Shown here: positions 27,813-37,165 of the stretch, piece by piece | Layout of the letters: each line of letters opens with the position of its first letter | Numbering within the stretch: the stretch's first letter is position 1 | Assembly: GCF_029525575.1 (NCBI RefSeq) | Contig: NZ_JAPDIA010000002.1 | Coordinates: 62,001-126,000, forward strand | Length of the DNA: 64,000 nucleotides | Direction: 5' to 3' | Origin: Cohnella rhizosphaerae | Lineage (GTDB): Bacteria; Bacillota; Bacilli; Paenibacillales; Paenibacillaceae | Position numbers and translations under genes: made by a program | Notes under the pieces: model-generated | Told to the model about the DNA's origin: nothing | The model's input: the letters and a program-made list of their open reading frames with translations, nothing else | Databases searched by the model: none

Positions 27813-29705
27813 ATGCGGATGCGGACATTTTGGAAAAAAACGATTCGAAGGCTGGCCGAGCGGCAGGAGCAATGGTCGCTGCAGACGCGGCTGATACTGG
27901 CGTACGTGATCATCCTTCTTATTCCGAGCGTCCTGATCTCGCTGCTGCTGTTCAGGCAGTTCGCGGGCAGCGCGATCGACGAGATGGAGCGGAAAAACGA
28001 AAACACGCTCGAGATCGAGCGGCTTAATATCGACAACAACATCGAGACGATCAGGCGCGCGGCCGACCTCAGCCTGGCGGACCAGGAGGTACTCGATTAC
28101 ATCTCCCGGTCGACGGATCCGGATACCGCCGAGCTGATCGACTTCAGCACGACGGTCGTTCCGGCGCTCGGCCGGCTTCAGTCCAACAATCCGAATATCG
28201 CGCACATCCGCATCTATTTCGACAACAAGCGGATCAACGAGATCTATCCGGTATTCGCGGACGAAGAGCGGGTCGCGAAGGAGCCGTGGTTCGGCGGCCT
28301 GACCGCTTCGGAGGATCGAACCGCGTGGAGCTTGACGCCGAACGACCCGGATCCGTTCAAGATGATATTCGAGAACGCGCCGGCCGGTCAGCCGAAGGTC
28401 GCTTTTCTGAAGGAGATCATGTACCCGCTGGGCGTTCACGCCGGCATACTCGAGGTCGACATGCTGATGACCAGCTTCTTCCCCAAGACGTTCGGCAGCA
28501 GCGCGGACGACATGTCCCAGCTGGTCATCTCGGATTCGCAGGGACATCTGTTCTACAACCCGCAGCAGAAGCTGCTGGCGGCGACCGGCGTGTCGCCGGA
28601 AGAGCTCGCCGTCGCGCTGAATCCCGGGGAGCAGCAATCGGATAGCTTCCGCCTGACGCTCGGCGGCCAGCCGTTCCTGGCCGTCTCCCGCGAGATCGAG
28701 CCGCTGGGTGCCCGGATGATCAACGTCGTCTCGCTGCAGCGCGTGCTGGACAGCGCGAGGCAGACGCGCGATCGCCTCATCGCGGCCAACGTCATCCTGA
28801 TCGCGATTCTGAGCATCGCGACGTATGCGCTCAATTCGTTTATTTTGAAAAAGCTGCATATTCTGACCGATTCGATGAAGCGGGTGCGCCAGGGCGACTT
28901 CGGATTCGACCTGACGGTCCGAGGCGGCGGCGAGGTCGGCGAACTGGCCCATCACTTCCGCAAGATGCTGCGCAAGATCAACGAGCTGATCGCGGACGCG
29001 GTGAACAAGAAGGCGGCGTCCAAGGAGACCGAGCTGCGGTCGCTCAAGAACCAGATCGACTCGCATTTCCTTTACAATACGCTCGAAAATATCAAGATGA
29101 TGGCGGAGGTGGAGGGCCAATATCCGATCTCGGACGCCCTCACTTCGCTGGGCGGACTGATGCGCTACAACCTGAAGTGGACGAGCGAATACGTCCGGCT
29201 GCGCGACGAGGTCGCGCATATCACCAACTATATCGCCATCATGAACATCCGTTACGAGAACAGAATCCGTCTCGCGCTCGACATCCCGGCCGCCCTGCTC
29301 GACCAGGAGCTGCTCAAGATGTCGCTGCAGCCGATCGTGGAAAACGCGGTCAAGCACGGGCTGCGCGCGTCGTCCATGGAGGGGCTGACGATCCGCATTG
29401 AGGCGGAGGCGCGCGAGGGGACGCTGCTGCTCGCCGTCCGCGACGACGGCCGCGGCATGCCGGCGGACCGCGTCGCGCAGCTCAACCGGTCGATCGCGCT
29501 TGATTCGACGGAGCCTCCCGGCGCGGCGGCGGCCGGGGCGGACGCCTGGCGGGAAGGGGGCGGCATCGGGCTGCGCAACGTGCATCAGCGCATTCAGCTC
29601 TATTACGGCAAGGAGTACGGCCTCGCGGCGGAAAGCGAGGAAGGCGCCTACACGCGCGTCGTCATACGGATTCCATACTTTATTTTGACGGGAGGCGCAG
29701 GCTGA
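27813..29705 (+). CDS. YesM-type sensor histidine kinase
   Basis: 630 aa. A transmembrane helix near residues 27-50 (LILAYVIILLIPSVLISLLL), an extracellular dCache-like sensor of about 250 residues and a second helix near 325-345 are followed by a HAMP segment (VRQGDFGFDLTVRGGGEVGE). Then come His_kinase with DSHFLYNTLENIKMMAEV (phosphorylated His near 415) and HATPase with NAVKHGL and RDDGRGM. Its stop overlaps the next gene's start by one base (TGATG), so the pair is made together. It probably senses the sugar imported by the adjacent transporter. Confidence 0.93.
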   Translation: MRMRTFWKKTIRRLAERQEQWSLQTRLILAYVIILLIPSVLISLLLFRQFAGSAIDEMERKNENTLEIERLNIDNNIETIRRAADLSLADQEVLDYISRSTDPDTAELIDFSTTVVPALGRLQSNNPNIAHIRIYFDNKRINEIYPVFADEERVAKEPWFGGLTASEDRTAWSLTPNDPDPFKMIFENAPAGQPKVAFLKEIMYPLGVHAGILEVDMLMTSFFPKTFGSSADDMSQLVISDSQGHLFYNPQQKLLAATGVSPEELAVALNPGEQQSDSFRLTLGGQPFLAVSREIEPLGARMINVVSLQRVLDSARQTRDRLIAANVILIAILSIATYALNSFILKKLHILTDSMKRVRQGDFGFDLTVRGGGEVGELAHHFRKMLRKINELIADAVNKKAASKETELRSLKNQIDSHFLYNTLENIKMMAEVEGQYPISDALTSLGGLMRYNLKWTSEYVRLRDEVAHITNYIAIMNIRYENRIRLALDIPAALLDQELLKMSLQPIVENAVKHGLRASSMEGLTIRIEAEAREGTLLLAVRDDGRGMPADRVAQLNRSIALDSTEPPGAAAAGADAWREGGGIGLRNVHQRIQLYYGKEYGLAAESEEGAYTRVVIRIPYFILTGGAG

Positions 29706-31288
29706 TGCGAACGCTGCTCATCGTCGACGACGAGAAAAACATACGCGCGGGTCTGAAGGCCATGATCGAGCGCCGGTACCGGGACCGGTACGACGTGTCG
29801 CTGGCCGCCGACGGGGCGGAGGCGCTGGACGTCATCCGGGGCGGTCGGATCGACATTCTGATCACGGACATTCGCATGCCCGAGATGGACGGCTTGGCGC
29901 TCATCCGGCATGTGGCGGAACTGTCCCCGAATACCGCCGTCATCATCCTGAGCGGTCACGACGACTTCCAGTACGCGAAGGAAGCGATCAAATTCCACGT
30001 GCGGGAGTACCTGCTGAAGCCGATCGTCCGGGAAGAGATGTACGGCATTCTGGACCGGGTGGAGGCGGAGCTCGGCCGCGCCGCGGAAGCGGAGAGCCGG
30101 CTTGGGGAAGCCGACCGGGTCCGCGAAGAGCTGCGGGCGGCCCAACTGCACTATCTATTCGTGCATCCCGCCATCGATCCGGCGGACGCCGCGGCGCGCT
30201 GCCGGTCCGCGGGGCTGGAGTGCCTGGAGCCGGCTTATTGGGTCGGCGCGCTCCGGTTCGCCGGCGACCGCGGGCAGAACGTGCTCGCGCAGGAGTTTCT
30301 TGCGCGCGGCGCGGACGGGCGCGCGGTCTTCCATCTGGAGGATCAGGACGGCTGCCTGATCGTATTGACCGACGAAGCGGCGCTGTTCGACCGGCTCATG
30401 CTTCATTTGAAGGAAAAGAGCGTCTCCTCCGCCTATCATATCGGACTCAGCCGGATGAAGGAGCGGCTCGAGGACGTTCGCGCCGCCTATGCCGAAGCCC
30501 GGCGCGCCGCGGGCTACAGTTTGCTGCAGCCGCGCTGCAGCTCGTCGATCATCCGCTACGAGAGCGTCATGGACAGGAAGGACGCGCCGGAGCTGCCGGT
30601 CGACGACATGCGGAGGCTCGCCAATATGATCGGGACGGACCGCGAGGCCGACATGAAGGCGGTCCTGATGCGGCTGTTCGATTTGAAGAAGGTCTCGGAG
30701 GTGTCGCTCGACTATTTGGAGCGGCTCAGCAAGCTGCTGAACGAGACGGTGTTCGACGACGTGTTCCGCGCGTACGGCGAAGCGTCGCTTGAAATATTGC
30801 GCCAGTATAAGCGAGTGGGAAGCATCTACCATTTCTCGGACATTCACGAGTATTTTCACGAGGCCGAAAACCTGCTGTTCCGGCTGAACGAATATGTCCG
30901 GACGGTTCGTTCGACGCTCGGTGACAACCGGGAGATGCGGAAGGCGGTCGCTTATATCGAGGCGCATTATGCGGAGGATCTGAACATGGCCACGGTGTCC
31001 AATCACGTGTCGCTGAATTATTCGTACTTCAGCGAGCTTTTCAAGGAATTCACGGGCCAGAGCTTCGTCTCTTACGTAAAATCCGTGCGGATCGAGAAGG
31101 CCAAGGCGCTGCTCGCGCGGACGGACGACAAAATATTCGAGATCTGCCAGCGCGTCGGCTTCGAAAACGCGAAGCAGTTCAACCGCGTCTTCCGGGAGCT
31201 GGAGGGCGTCCCGGCGTCGGAATACCGCGCGCGGCGGCAGGCCGTGGCGAAGCCTGGTTCCGGCGGCGCCGAGCCCGCAGGATCGTAA
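29705..31288 (+). CDS. YesN-type response regulator with AraC domain
   Basis: 527 aa, the full-length form of the family. The receiver domain has DDE near residue 8, a phospho-acceptor Asp in ILITDIRMPEMDG, SGHDDF and LLKPI. A middle region of about 250 residues follows, then the AraC double helix-turn-helix (VSNHVSLNYSYFSELFKEF and ICQRVGFENAKQFNRVFREL). It partners the kinase immediately upstream. The likely target is the transporter operon at 24011, transcribed in the same direction. Confidence 0.93.
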   Translation: MRTLLIVDDEKNIRAGLKAMIERRYRDRYDVSLAADGAEALDVIRGGRIDILITDIRMPEMDGLALIRHVAELSPNTAVIILSGHDDFQYAKEAIKFHVREYLLKPIVREEMYGILDRVEAELGRAAEAESRLGEADRVREELRAAQLHYLFVHPAIDPADAAARCRSAGLECLEPAYWVGALRFAGDRGQNVLAQEFLARGADGRAVFHLEDQDGCLIVLTDEAALFDRLMLHLKEKSVSSAYHIGLSRMKERLEDVRAAYAEARRAAGYSLLQPRCSSSIIRYESVMDRKDAPELPVDDMRRLANMIGTDREADMKAVLMRLFDLKKVSEVSLDYLERLSKLLNETVFDDVFRAYGEASLEILRQYKRVGSIYHFSDIHEYFHEAENLLFRLNEYVRTVRSTLGDNREMRKAVAYIEAHYAEDLNMATVSNHVSLNYSYFSELFKEFTGQSFVSYVKSVRIEKAKALLARTDDKIFEICQRVGFENAKQFNRVFRELEGVPASEYRARRQAVAKPGSGGAEPAGS

Positions 31289-31376
31289 AACAAGCTATTT
31301 ACCGTCTTGATTTGCCTTATTCCGATTTTTGTCGATGGCATACGATGTTGTATCCCAAGACAAGGAAGTGATTAAA

Positions 31377-31751
31377 TTGGCAAATCGAAACATTCGACTC
31401 GCGCTTTGGTCCGGCATCAATTTTACGGGCCGCCGAATCCTCTTCAGGCGCGGAGGCGTCGCCGTTCGGGATCTCGGCGCATTCGGTTTCAACAATGCGC
31501 TGTCGAGCTTCAGGCTTCGCAATGTCGCGCAAAGCGCCCAAGTCACGCTGGTTTTGTTTTCCCAAGTGAATTTCCAAGGCTCCTTCCGCGTGTTCCGCGG
31601 CAGCCAGAGCGTGCCGAATCTGGGCAGGTTTAATTTCAACGACGTCACGTCTTCGTTCCTTCTGGTCGGACGCTTGCTGACGGACGCCGAGATCGCCCGC
31701 ATTCGACGTACGCGCATGCAGCCGCCCGACGTTCTCGTCATCCGGCAATAA
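31377..31751 (+). CDS. Small beta/gamma-crystallin-like protein
   Basis: About 124 aa. The TTG at 31377 is the best start: AAGGAAG lies eight bases upstream, whereas the earlier ATG at 31336 has none. The chain is two similar repeats of about 42 residues (LALWSGINFTGRRILFRRGG... and VTLVLFSQVNFQGSFRVFRG...). Each ends in the calcium-binding signature of microbial beta/gamma-crystallins, (N/D)(N/D)xx(S/T)S: NNALSS and NDVTSS. Two Greek-key motifs would make one complete domain. There is no signal peptide. A role in calcium-dependent stability or stress is possible for the family; none can be assigned here. It stands alone between two operons, with its own terminator. Confidence 0.7.
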   Translation: MANRNIRLALWSGINFTGRRILFRRGGVAVRDLGAFGFNNALSSFRLRNVAQSAQVTLVLFSQVNFQGSFRVFRGSQSVPNLGRFNFNDVTSSFLLVGRLLTDAEIARIRRTRMQPPDVLVIRQ

Positions 31752-31807
31752 CGCTAAGCTTCCGCTGCATACGAAAGAACAAAACTGAATAGAACAAAAC
31801 AGAACAG

Positions 31808-31838
31808 ACCGTCGGGGTAATCTCCCTGGCGGTTTTTT
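31808..31838 (+). terminator. Terminator after the crystallin-like gene
   Basis: ACCGTCGGGG pairs with TCCCTGGCGGT (some G-T pairs) and is followed by six T. Confidence 0.8.
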
Positions 31839-31926
31839 CCGTTTTTCTGACCCCGCCAACCCCCGCCCCCCGAAAGTTTATCTTTTTTTTAATCTTTTCC
31901 TTATTTCCGGTTTAGTTTCGTTTTCA

Positions 31927-31952
31927 GGCGATTTAGAATCGCCCGCTAATAT
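31927..31952 (+). promoter_or_regulatory. Palindrome next to a -10-like box ahead of the ABC/two-component operon
   Basis: GGCGATT-tag-AATCGCC is a perfect 7-3-7 inverted repeat at 31927-31943. It lies just upstream of TAATAT (31947-31952), a reasonable -10, with the first gene starting at 32003. It could be the binding site of the operon's own response regulator. No convincing -35 was found. Confidence 0.4.
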
Positions 31953-32002
31953 GAATTCAGGCGGACGACGAAGCCGCGAATCGGAATCGGGAGGTAATAA
32001 AG

Positions 32003-32917
32003 ATGAAAAAGAAATTGGTAATGGTAGGCGCGGGACTGACGATCGGGAGCGCGCTGCTGGTGACGTCGGCGTTCGCGGATATCGGGGGCGCGGGCGGCGG
32101 CTACGAGGCATACAAGACGGCGATTAAAACGACGGCGGCGGCCACGAACGCGACGCAGCATTACGTGTTCTCTGTGAAGGATAACGGAGCGGAGCTGCTG
32201 AACGTCAACGGGACGCTCAAGGAGAGCCGGAAGGCCGGCGGCGTCAGCGGCAGCGCCGAGATCGCGGCGGGCGCGGCTTCCGAGCGGCTTGAATTTTACC
32301 ATCAGAACGGCGCCACGATCTTCAAGTCCGGCAGCAGCGACACTTATAACGTGGCGACGGTGAAGGACGAAGCGGATCGCGCCGACAGCCATGACTGGGA
32401 TCGCGAAGATCCCGCCGTTCGGCAAGGACTGGAGAAGCTGGTCGACGCGCTCGTCGGCAATCTGAAAAATAACGTGAACCTGAGCAAAGAGGCGGACGGG
32501 ACGCAAGCGGTCGACATGACGTTAAAGGGATCGCAAATTCCCGCTGCGTTCAATGTGATCGGTTCGCTCGTCGCGAAGGAAGCGCTGAACGCGGAAAACG
32601 CGCATCGGGATTCGGCCTTGAAGGATACGGGCGTCGTCGGCATCGATCTGTCCCGCCTGGACGTGAAGCTGCCTAAGTTGACGCAGGACGTGAACGTCGA
32701 CCAGGTGTCGCTGCGTGCGGAGATCGACGCGAACCATTACATCGTCCACCAGGTCGTCGAACTCGCCGTCACGGGCAAGGACGAAGCGGGCGCATCGCAT
32801 CGGCTGACCGTAAGCGCGGATATCGACACCTCGGACGTCAACGCGACGACGCCGGATACGGTGGATCTGTCCGGGAAAAAGATTAACGAGATCGAGCCAG
32901 GCAAGCTTCAAGACTAA
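32003..32917 (+). CDS. Secreted protein of unknown function, first gene of ABC/two-component operon
   Basis: 304 aa. It starts MKKKLVMVGAGLTIGSALLV after GGGAGG, with a signal peptide cleaved near SAFA-DIG. The mature part has an outer-membrane-LolA-like feel: repeated beta strands with ATNATQHYVFSVKDNGAELL, SGSAEIAAGAASERLEFYHQ and KGSQIPAAFNVIGSLVAKEA, but I do not recognise a family. It is followed by an ABC exporter and a two-component system in the same direction, so it may be a ligand-sensing or cell-envelope protein of that module. Confidence 0.75.
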   Translation: MKKKLVMVGAGLTIGSALLVTSAFADIGGAGGGYEAYKTAIKTTAAATNATQHYVFSVKDNGAELLNVNGTLKESRKAGGVSGSAEIAAGAASERLEFYHQNGATIFKSGSSDTYNVATVKDEADRADSHDWDREDPAVRQGLEKLVDALVGNLKNNVNLSKEADGTQAVDMTLKGSQIPAAFNVIGSLVAKEALNAENAHRDSALKDTGVVGIDLSRLDVKLPKLTQDVNVDQVSLRAEIDANHYIVHQVVELAVTGKDEAGASHRLTVSADIDTSDVNATTPDTVDLSGKKINEIEPGKLQD

Positions 32918-32989
32918 CGAACGGAAGACATTCGGGGGTAGGGAGCGGCTGCCTGGCCGCTCTGCTTTCCCGCAGGAGGAGGGAATATC

Positions 32990-33760
32990 GTGTCGGAAGA
33001 GACGGTGCTGGATATCGAAGGGTTGACGAAACGTTATCGGAACGGCAGAGGGGTAAGCGATGTGTCGCTCCAAATCACGAGGGGAGACGTCTATGGCTTT
33101 TTCGGGCCGAACGGCGCCGGCAAATCGACGGTCATGAAGATCGCCGCCGGTCTGGTCCGCGCGGATCGCGGACGCGTCAGGCTGTTCGGAACCGATGTCG
33201 CCGAGGACTACGAGCGCGCGATGGCGCGCGTCGGCGTGCTGATCGAGAAAGCCGAGGCCTTCGAATACATGAGCGCCTACAAAAATCTGGAGCTGGCCGC
33301 CAGGCTGTACCCGGAGCTGCCGAGAACGCGGATCGACGAGGTGCTTGAGCTGACGGGACTGTCCGCGAGCAAGCGGGAGAAGGTCGGCCATTTTTCGCTC
33401 GGCATGAAGCAGCGGCTCGGGATCGCGTCCGCGCTCGTCGGCAGGCCCGGGCTGCTCATCCTGGACGAACCGACGAACGGACTCGATATCGAAGCGACGG
33501 TCGATTTAAGAACGCTGATCGTCCGGCTCGCGCGCGAGGAGCGGATCACCTTTTTCCTGTCCAGTCACCTGATCTCGGAGATGGAATCGATCTGCAGCCG
33601 GATCGGCATCATTCAGGACGGCCGGATCATTCGGGAAGGCAGCTGGCAGTCGCTGAAGCAAGCTTCGGGCCAGACGCTGGAGAGCTACTATATGAGCCAG
33701 ATCCGATCGGAAAAAGGAGGCGAGACGAATGGAGCTGCTCAAGCGATCGACCTTCAATGA
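32990..33760 (+). CDS. ABC transporter ATPase (BcrA/ABC-2 type)
   Basis: 256 aa. The GTG start at 32990 follows GGAGGAGGG. All ATPase motifs are present: Walker A GPNGAGKST, signature FSLGMKQRL, Walker B LLILDEP and the switch His in SSHLISEM. The subfamily resembles ATPases of bacitracin-type or antimicrobial-peptide exporters. Its 3' end overlaps the permease gene by 32 bases, so they are translated together. With the next gene it forms an exporter or a lipid/peptide resistance pump; the substrate is unknown. Confidence 0.92.
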   Translation: MSEETVLDIEGLTKRYRNGRGVSDVSLQITRGDVYGFFGPNGAGKSTVMKIAAGLVRADRGRVRLFGTDVAEDYERAMARVGVLIEKAEAFEYMSAYKNLELAARLYPELPRTRIDEVLELTGLSASKREKVGHFSLGMKQRLGIASALVGRPGLLILDEPTNGLDIEATVDLRTLIVRLAREERITFFLSSHLISEMESICSRIGIIQDGRIIREGSWQSLKQASGQTLESYYMSQIRSEKGGETNGAAQAIDLQ

Positions 33761-34481
33761 ACTGACGAAGCTGTATGCGAGGAAAAAAACGATCGGGCTG
33801 CTGTTGGTCGCGCTGCTCCTGCCCTTCGCAGGCCTGCCCGTCGTCCGGCAGCTGCAAACCGGGCTTGGCGTCGCGGGCATCGCAAGCGATCAGTATGCCG
33901 TTACGATCTTAAACGTCATGACGCTGTTCGTGCTGCCGCTGCTCATCTTCATGACAGCTTCCGATATGGTGTCCGGCGAGATTGGCGACAAGACGATCCG
34001 ATCCGTGCTGTCCCGGCCCGTGAGCCGGACGAAGATTTATGCGGCGAAGCTGATCGCGCTGTTCGCGCATACCGCCGTCCTGTTGGCGCTGGTCTTCGTC
34101 GCCTCCGAAGCCGCGGCTTTCCTGCTGCCGGATGCCGGTCGCGCGACGGGAAGCATGGGCGAAGCCGTCCTCGCATATGCGGCGTCCGCGCTTCCGTTGT
34201 TCGTGCTGTGCACGGCCGCGGCATGGGTATCGCTCGGCTTCAAGAACGCGAGCGGCGCGCTGACGGTATGCATCCTGTTGTACGCGGCCGCCAAGGGACT
34301 GGCGCTCGTCTTCCCGTCCTACATGGTCTTTTCGCCGATCACGTACATGAATTGGCATCAGCTCTGGCTGGGCGGTTCGATTCCCGCAGGGAGAATATTC
34401 GCCGTCTCCAGCCTCCTGCTCGGCTGCGGTATGGTATTCTATACAACGGGCCATTACTTTTTCGATAAAAAAGAAGCGTAG
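33729..34481 (+). CDS. ABC-2 type permease
   Basis: 250 aa with six predicted helices (TIGLLLVALLLPFAGLPVV, VLPLLIFMTASDMVSGEI, LFAHTAVLLALVFVASEAAA, LPLFVLCTAAAWVSLGF and others). The segment SGEIGDKTIRSVLSRPVSRT is the cytoplasmic signature common to NosY/ABC-2 permeases. It is the membrane partner of the ATPase whose gene overlaps its start. Confidence 0.9.
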   Translation: MELLKRSTFNELTKLYARKKTIGLLLVALLLPFAGLPVVRQLQTGLGVAGIASDQYAVTILNVMTLFVLPLLIFMTASDMVSGEIGDKTIRSVLSRPVSRTKIYAAKLIALFAHTAVLLALVFVASEAAAFLLPDAGRATGSMGEAVLAYAASALPLFVLCTAAAWVSLGFKNASGALTVCILLYAAAKGLALVFPSYMVFSPITYMNWHQLWLGGSIPAGRIFAVSSLLLGCGMVFYTTGHYFFDKKEA

Positions 34482-34491
34482 GAGAATGCAT

Positions 34492-35973
34492 ATGTCGATC
34501 CGCATCAGGCTCTTGCTGTCTTATCTCGCGATGCTGATCATCCCGCTTATCCTGATCGGCATCTCTTTTCTGGTCATCGTCGTCACGGCGATCGGCGATC
34601 TGAAGACGGTGTTCACGCTGGATACCGGAGACGGCAATCCCCTCGCGGCGATTATGGGCGAAGAGGCGAGCGTCGCATCGGATATCCGGACGCGAATCGC
34701 CGGCGATCCCGAGTCCCTGCGCGACCCTGCCCTGATGAAGGCTTACGACGATCGTCTGCAGAAGATCAACATGGGACTGATCGTCCGTCTGGGCGATCGG
34801 GTCGAATATATATCGCCGGAGCTGAAGGAGACGAAGGTCGCTTCGAACCTGCCGCCCTTCGGCGCCGAAGTCCGCTGGAGAGACGGCCGCGATCTGGGCG
34901 GCGGCAGCTGGATGCTGGACCGTCAGTACAGCGTCGTCTTCCAGGACGGCTCCAAAGGCAGCTTCTTCATGCTGCTGAACATGGATTTTCTGGGCTGGCT
35001 CGCGGAGCGTATTTCCAAGCCCTTTTTGCTCTCTCTGCTTATTATTCTGGTCGTGGTTAACGGCATCTTGACGTTTTTCGTATCGCGCAGCATCATTCGC
35101 CCGCTGCGGTCCCTGCGGCGCGCCGCCGAGGCGATCAAGGAAGGCAATTTGTCCCACCCGGTCCGCCCCGAGTCGCGGGACGAGATCGGTGAGCTGGCCG
35201 CCGCGTTCGAGGCGATGCGGCTCAAGCTGAAGGATTCGGTCGACCTGCAGCTGCAGTACGAGGACAATCGCAGCAGCCTGATCTCGAACATTTCCCACGA
35301 TTTGAAATCTCCGGTCGCCGCGATCCGGGGCTACGTCGAGGGCATCATGGACGGCGTCACCCATACGCCCGAGATGCTGGACAGCTACATCAAGACGATC
35401 CACCGCAAGACGGTCCAGATGGACCGGCTGATCGACGAGCTGTTCCTGTACTCGAAGCTGGACCTGAAGCGGCTGCCGTTTCACTTTGAAGAGGTGGCGC
35501 TGGACGACTTTCTGTCCGATTGCGCCGAAGAGCTCCAGCTGGACGCGGAAAAGCAAGGCGTGAAGCTGAGCTACGAGCCGCCCGCGCTTGCGGAGCCGGC
35601 CGTCGTCGTCGCCGACCGCGAGAAGCTGAAGCGCGTGTTCGTCAACATCGTCGAGAACGCCGTGAAGTACGCCGACAAGGCGGACGCGGCGATCTGGATC
35701 GGATTCGTCGAAGAAGACGGGTATTACAATATCGGGATACGGGACAACGGGAAGGGCATTTCCGCCGAGTCGCTGCCGCACATTTTCGAACGCTTTTACA
35801 GGGCCGACGCGGCACGCAACGTCGATACGGGAGGCAGCGGGTTGGGCCTTGCGATCGCGCAGCAGATCGTCGAGGAGCACGGCGGCCGGATGGCGGCGGC
35901 GAGCGAGCTCGGGACGGGCACCTTGATCACGATTGCGCTTAAGAAATGGACGGGAAGGGAGCACGCCGAATGA
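34492..35973 (+). CDS. Sensor histidine kinase with HAMP domain
   Basis: 493 aa. ATG 34492 is preferred to 34486 because of its distance from TAGGAG. Layout: transmembrane helix (residues 5-32), extracellular sensor of about 140 residues, second helix near 175-200, HAMP (VSRSIIRPLRSLRRAAEAIK), HisKA with SNISHDLKSPVAAIRG (phosphorylated His), then HATPase with NAVKYAD, RDNGKGIS and GGSGLGLA. It is an ordinary kinase of the OmpR-partner type. The next gene overlaps it by ATGA. It probably senses envelope stress or the exported compound. Confidence 0.93.
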   Translation: MSIRIRLLLSYLAMLIIPLILIGISFLVIVVTAIGDLKTVFTLDTGDGNPLAAIMGEEASVASDIRTRIAGDPESLRDPALMKAYDDRLQKINMGLIVRLGDRVEYISPELKETKVASNLPPFGAEVRWRDGRDLGGGSWMLDRQYSVVFQDGSKGSFFMLLNMDFLGWLAERISKPFLLSLLIILVVVNGILTFFVSRSIIRPLRSLRRAAEAIKEGNLSHPVRPESRDEIGELAAAFEAMRLKLKDSVDLQLQYEDNRSSLISNISHDLKSPVAAIRGYVEGIMDGVTHTPEMLDSYIKTIHRKTVQMDRLIDELFLYSKLDLKRLPFHFEEVALDDFLSDCAEELQLDAEKQGVKLSYEPPALAEPAVVVADREKLKRVFVNIVENAVKYADKADAAIWIGFVEEDGYYNIGIRDNGKGISAESLPHIFERFYRADAARNVDTGGSGLGLAIAQQIVEEHGGRMAAASELGTGTLITIALKKWTGREHAE

Positions 35974-36657
35974 AACGCATCTTGATCGTCGAGGACGACC
36001 TCAGCATGGCGGAGCTCGTGCGGGATTATCTTGCGATTCATGGCTATGAGCCGCATATCGAGACAAGCGGCGACCGGGGGGCTGAAGCAAGCGCTCGAGG
36101 GCAAATTCGATCTCGTCCTGCTCGACCTGATGCTGCCTGGGATCGACGGCTTCGAGATTTGCCGGCGCCTGCGCAGCGAGCTCGACATTCCGATCCTCAT
36201 GGTTTCTTCCAAGAAGGAAGACATCGACAAGATCCGGGGCCTCGGGCTCGGCGCCGACGACTACGTCGTCAAGCCGTTCAGCCCGAGCGAGCTGGTCGCG
36301 CGCGTGAACGCGCACCTCGCCAGGTACGAGCGCCTGTCGGGCGGCGGACAGAAGCGCGAGGAGATCCGGATACGCGGCCTGCTCATCGACAAAGCCTCGC
36401 GGCGCGTCTACGTGAACGACAAGGAGGTCGCGTTCACGACGAAGGAGTTCGATCTGCTCGCGTTTCTCGCCTCCAACCCGAACCGCGTCTTCAGCAAGGA
36501 GCAGCTGTACGAGCAAATCTGGGGCATGGACTCGCTCGGCGACCTGCCGACCGTCACGGTCCATATCCGCAAGATCCGGGAGAAAATCGAGCTCGATTCC
36601 TCCCGTTCGCAGTACATCGATACGATCTGGGGAGCCGGGTACCGCTTCCAGGTTTAA
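35970..36657 (+). CDS. OmpR-family response regulator (one frameshift)
   Basis: About 228 aa after correction. The receiver domain starts MKRILIVEDDLSMAELVRDY with phospho-acceptor Asp in VLLDLMLPGIDG and Lys in DYVVKPFSPSEL. The winged-helix domain has FTTKEFDLLAFLASNPNRVF and VTVHIRKIREKIE. A +1 in G6 at 36076-36081 splits the receiver near residue 37; removing one G gives DRGLKQALEGKFDLVLLDL. It is the partner of the kinase upstream and the last gene of the operon. Confidence 0.9.
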
Positions 36658-36683
36658 AGGGACGTCGGCGCCGCGTGCCGGGG

Positions 36684-37041
36684 CCAGTGCAGATAGCGGC
36701 CCCGCGTGCCGCCGGCCACCAGTATCAATAACGGCCCCGCATACCGCTAAGCTCCACGAACCGCCGGCCAGCAGCGCCAATAACGGCATCGCATGCCGCT
36801 AAGCCCCACGTGCTGCCTGCCACCAGTACCAATAACGGCATGGCGTGCCGCTAAGCCCGACGTGCCGCCCGCCGCCAGTACCATTAGCGGCATCGCGTGC
36901 CGCTAAGCCACACGTGCCGCCGGCCACCAGTACAATAACGGCCCCGCATGCCGCTAAGCCCTGCGAGCCGCCGGCCGCCAGCGCCGATAGCGGCATGGCG
37001 TGCCGCTAAGCTCCGCGTGCCGCCGGCCGCCAGCGCCAATA
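36684..37041. repeat. REP-like tandem array, 52-nt unit (left part, interrupted by IS copy 1)
   Basis: About eight units of 52 bases (typical start AGTACCAATAACGGCATCGC, then ATGCCGCTAAGCC and CACGTGCCGCCGGCCACC). Each carries a small palindrome of the form CGGCATcgcATGCCG that could fold as a REP hairpin. The IS element is inserted after AGCGCCAATA in unit 8. The rest of unit 8 and a ninth unit continue at 38761. No gene is visible in this stretch. Confidence 0.85.
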
Positions 37042-37165
37042 GTTATCATGAACGAAACCGACATCCTGTTTGCTTATCTCGGAGGTTACATTTGGGAAAA
37101 ATGGCGTTTACAGAAACAACCCATTTACCAAATACAGAGCTCAAAGCAAAAGGAGTCGGTTTAGT

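Noticed and set aside
37042..37165. Guide RNA in the left end of the IS, as in the IS110 group proper
   Set aside because: Only 124 bases precede the transposase, with no paired loops. The long structured region and both matching segments are in the right end, as in the IS1111 group.
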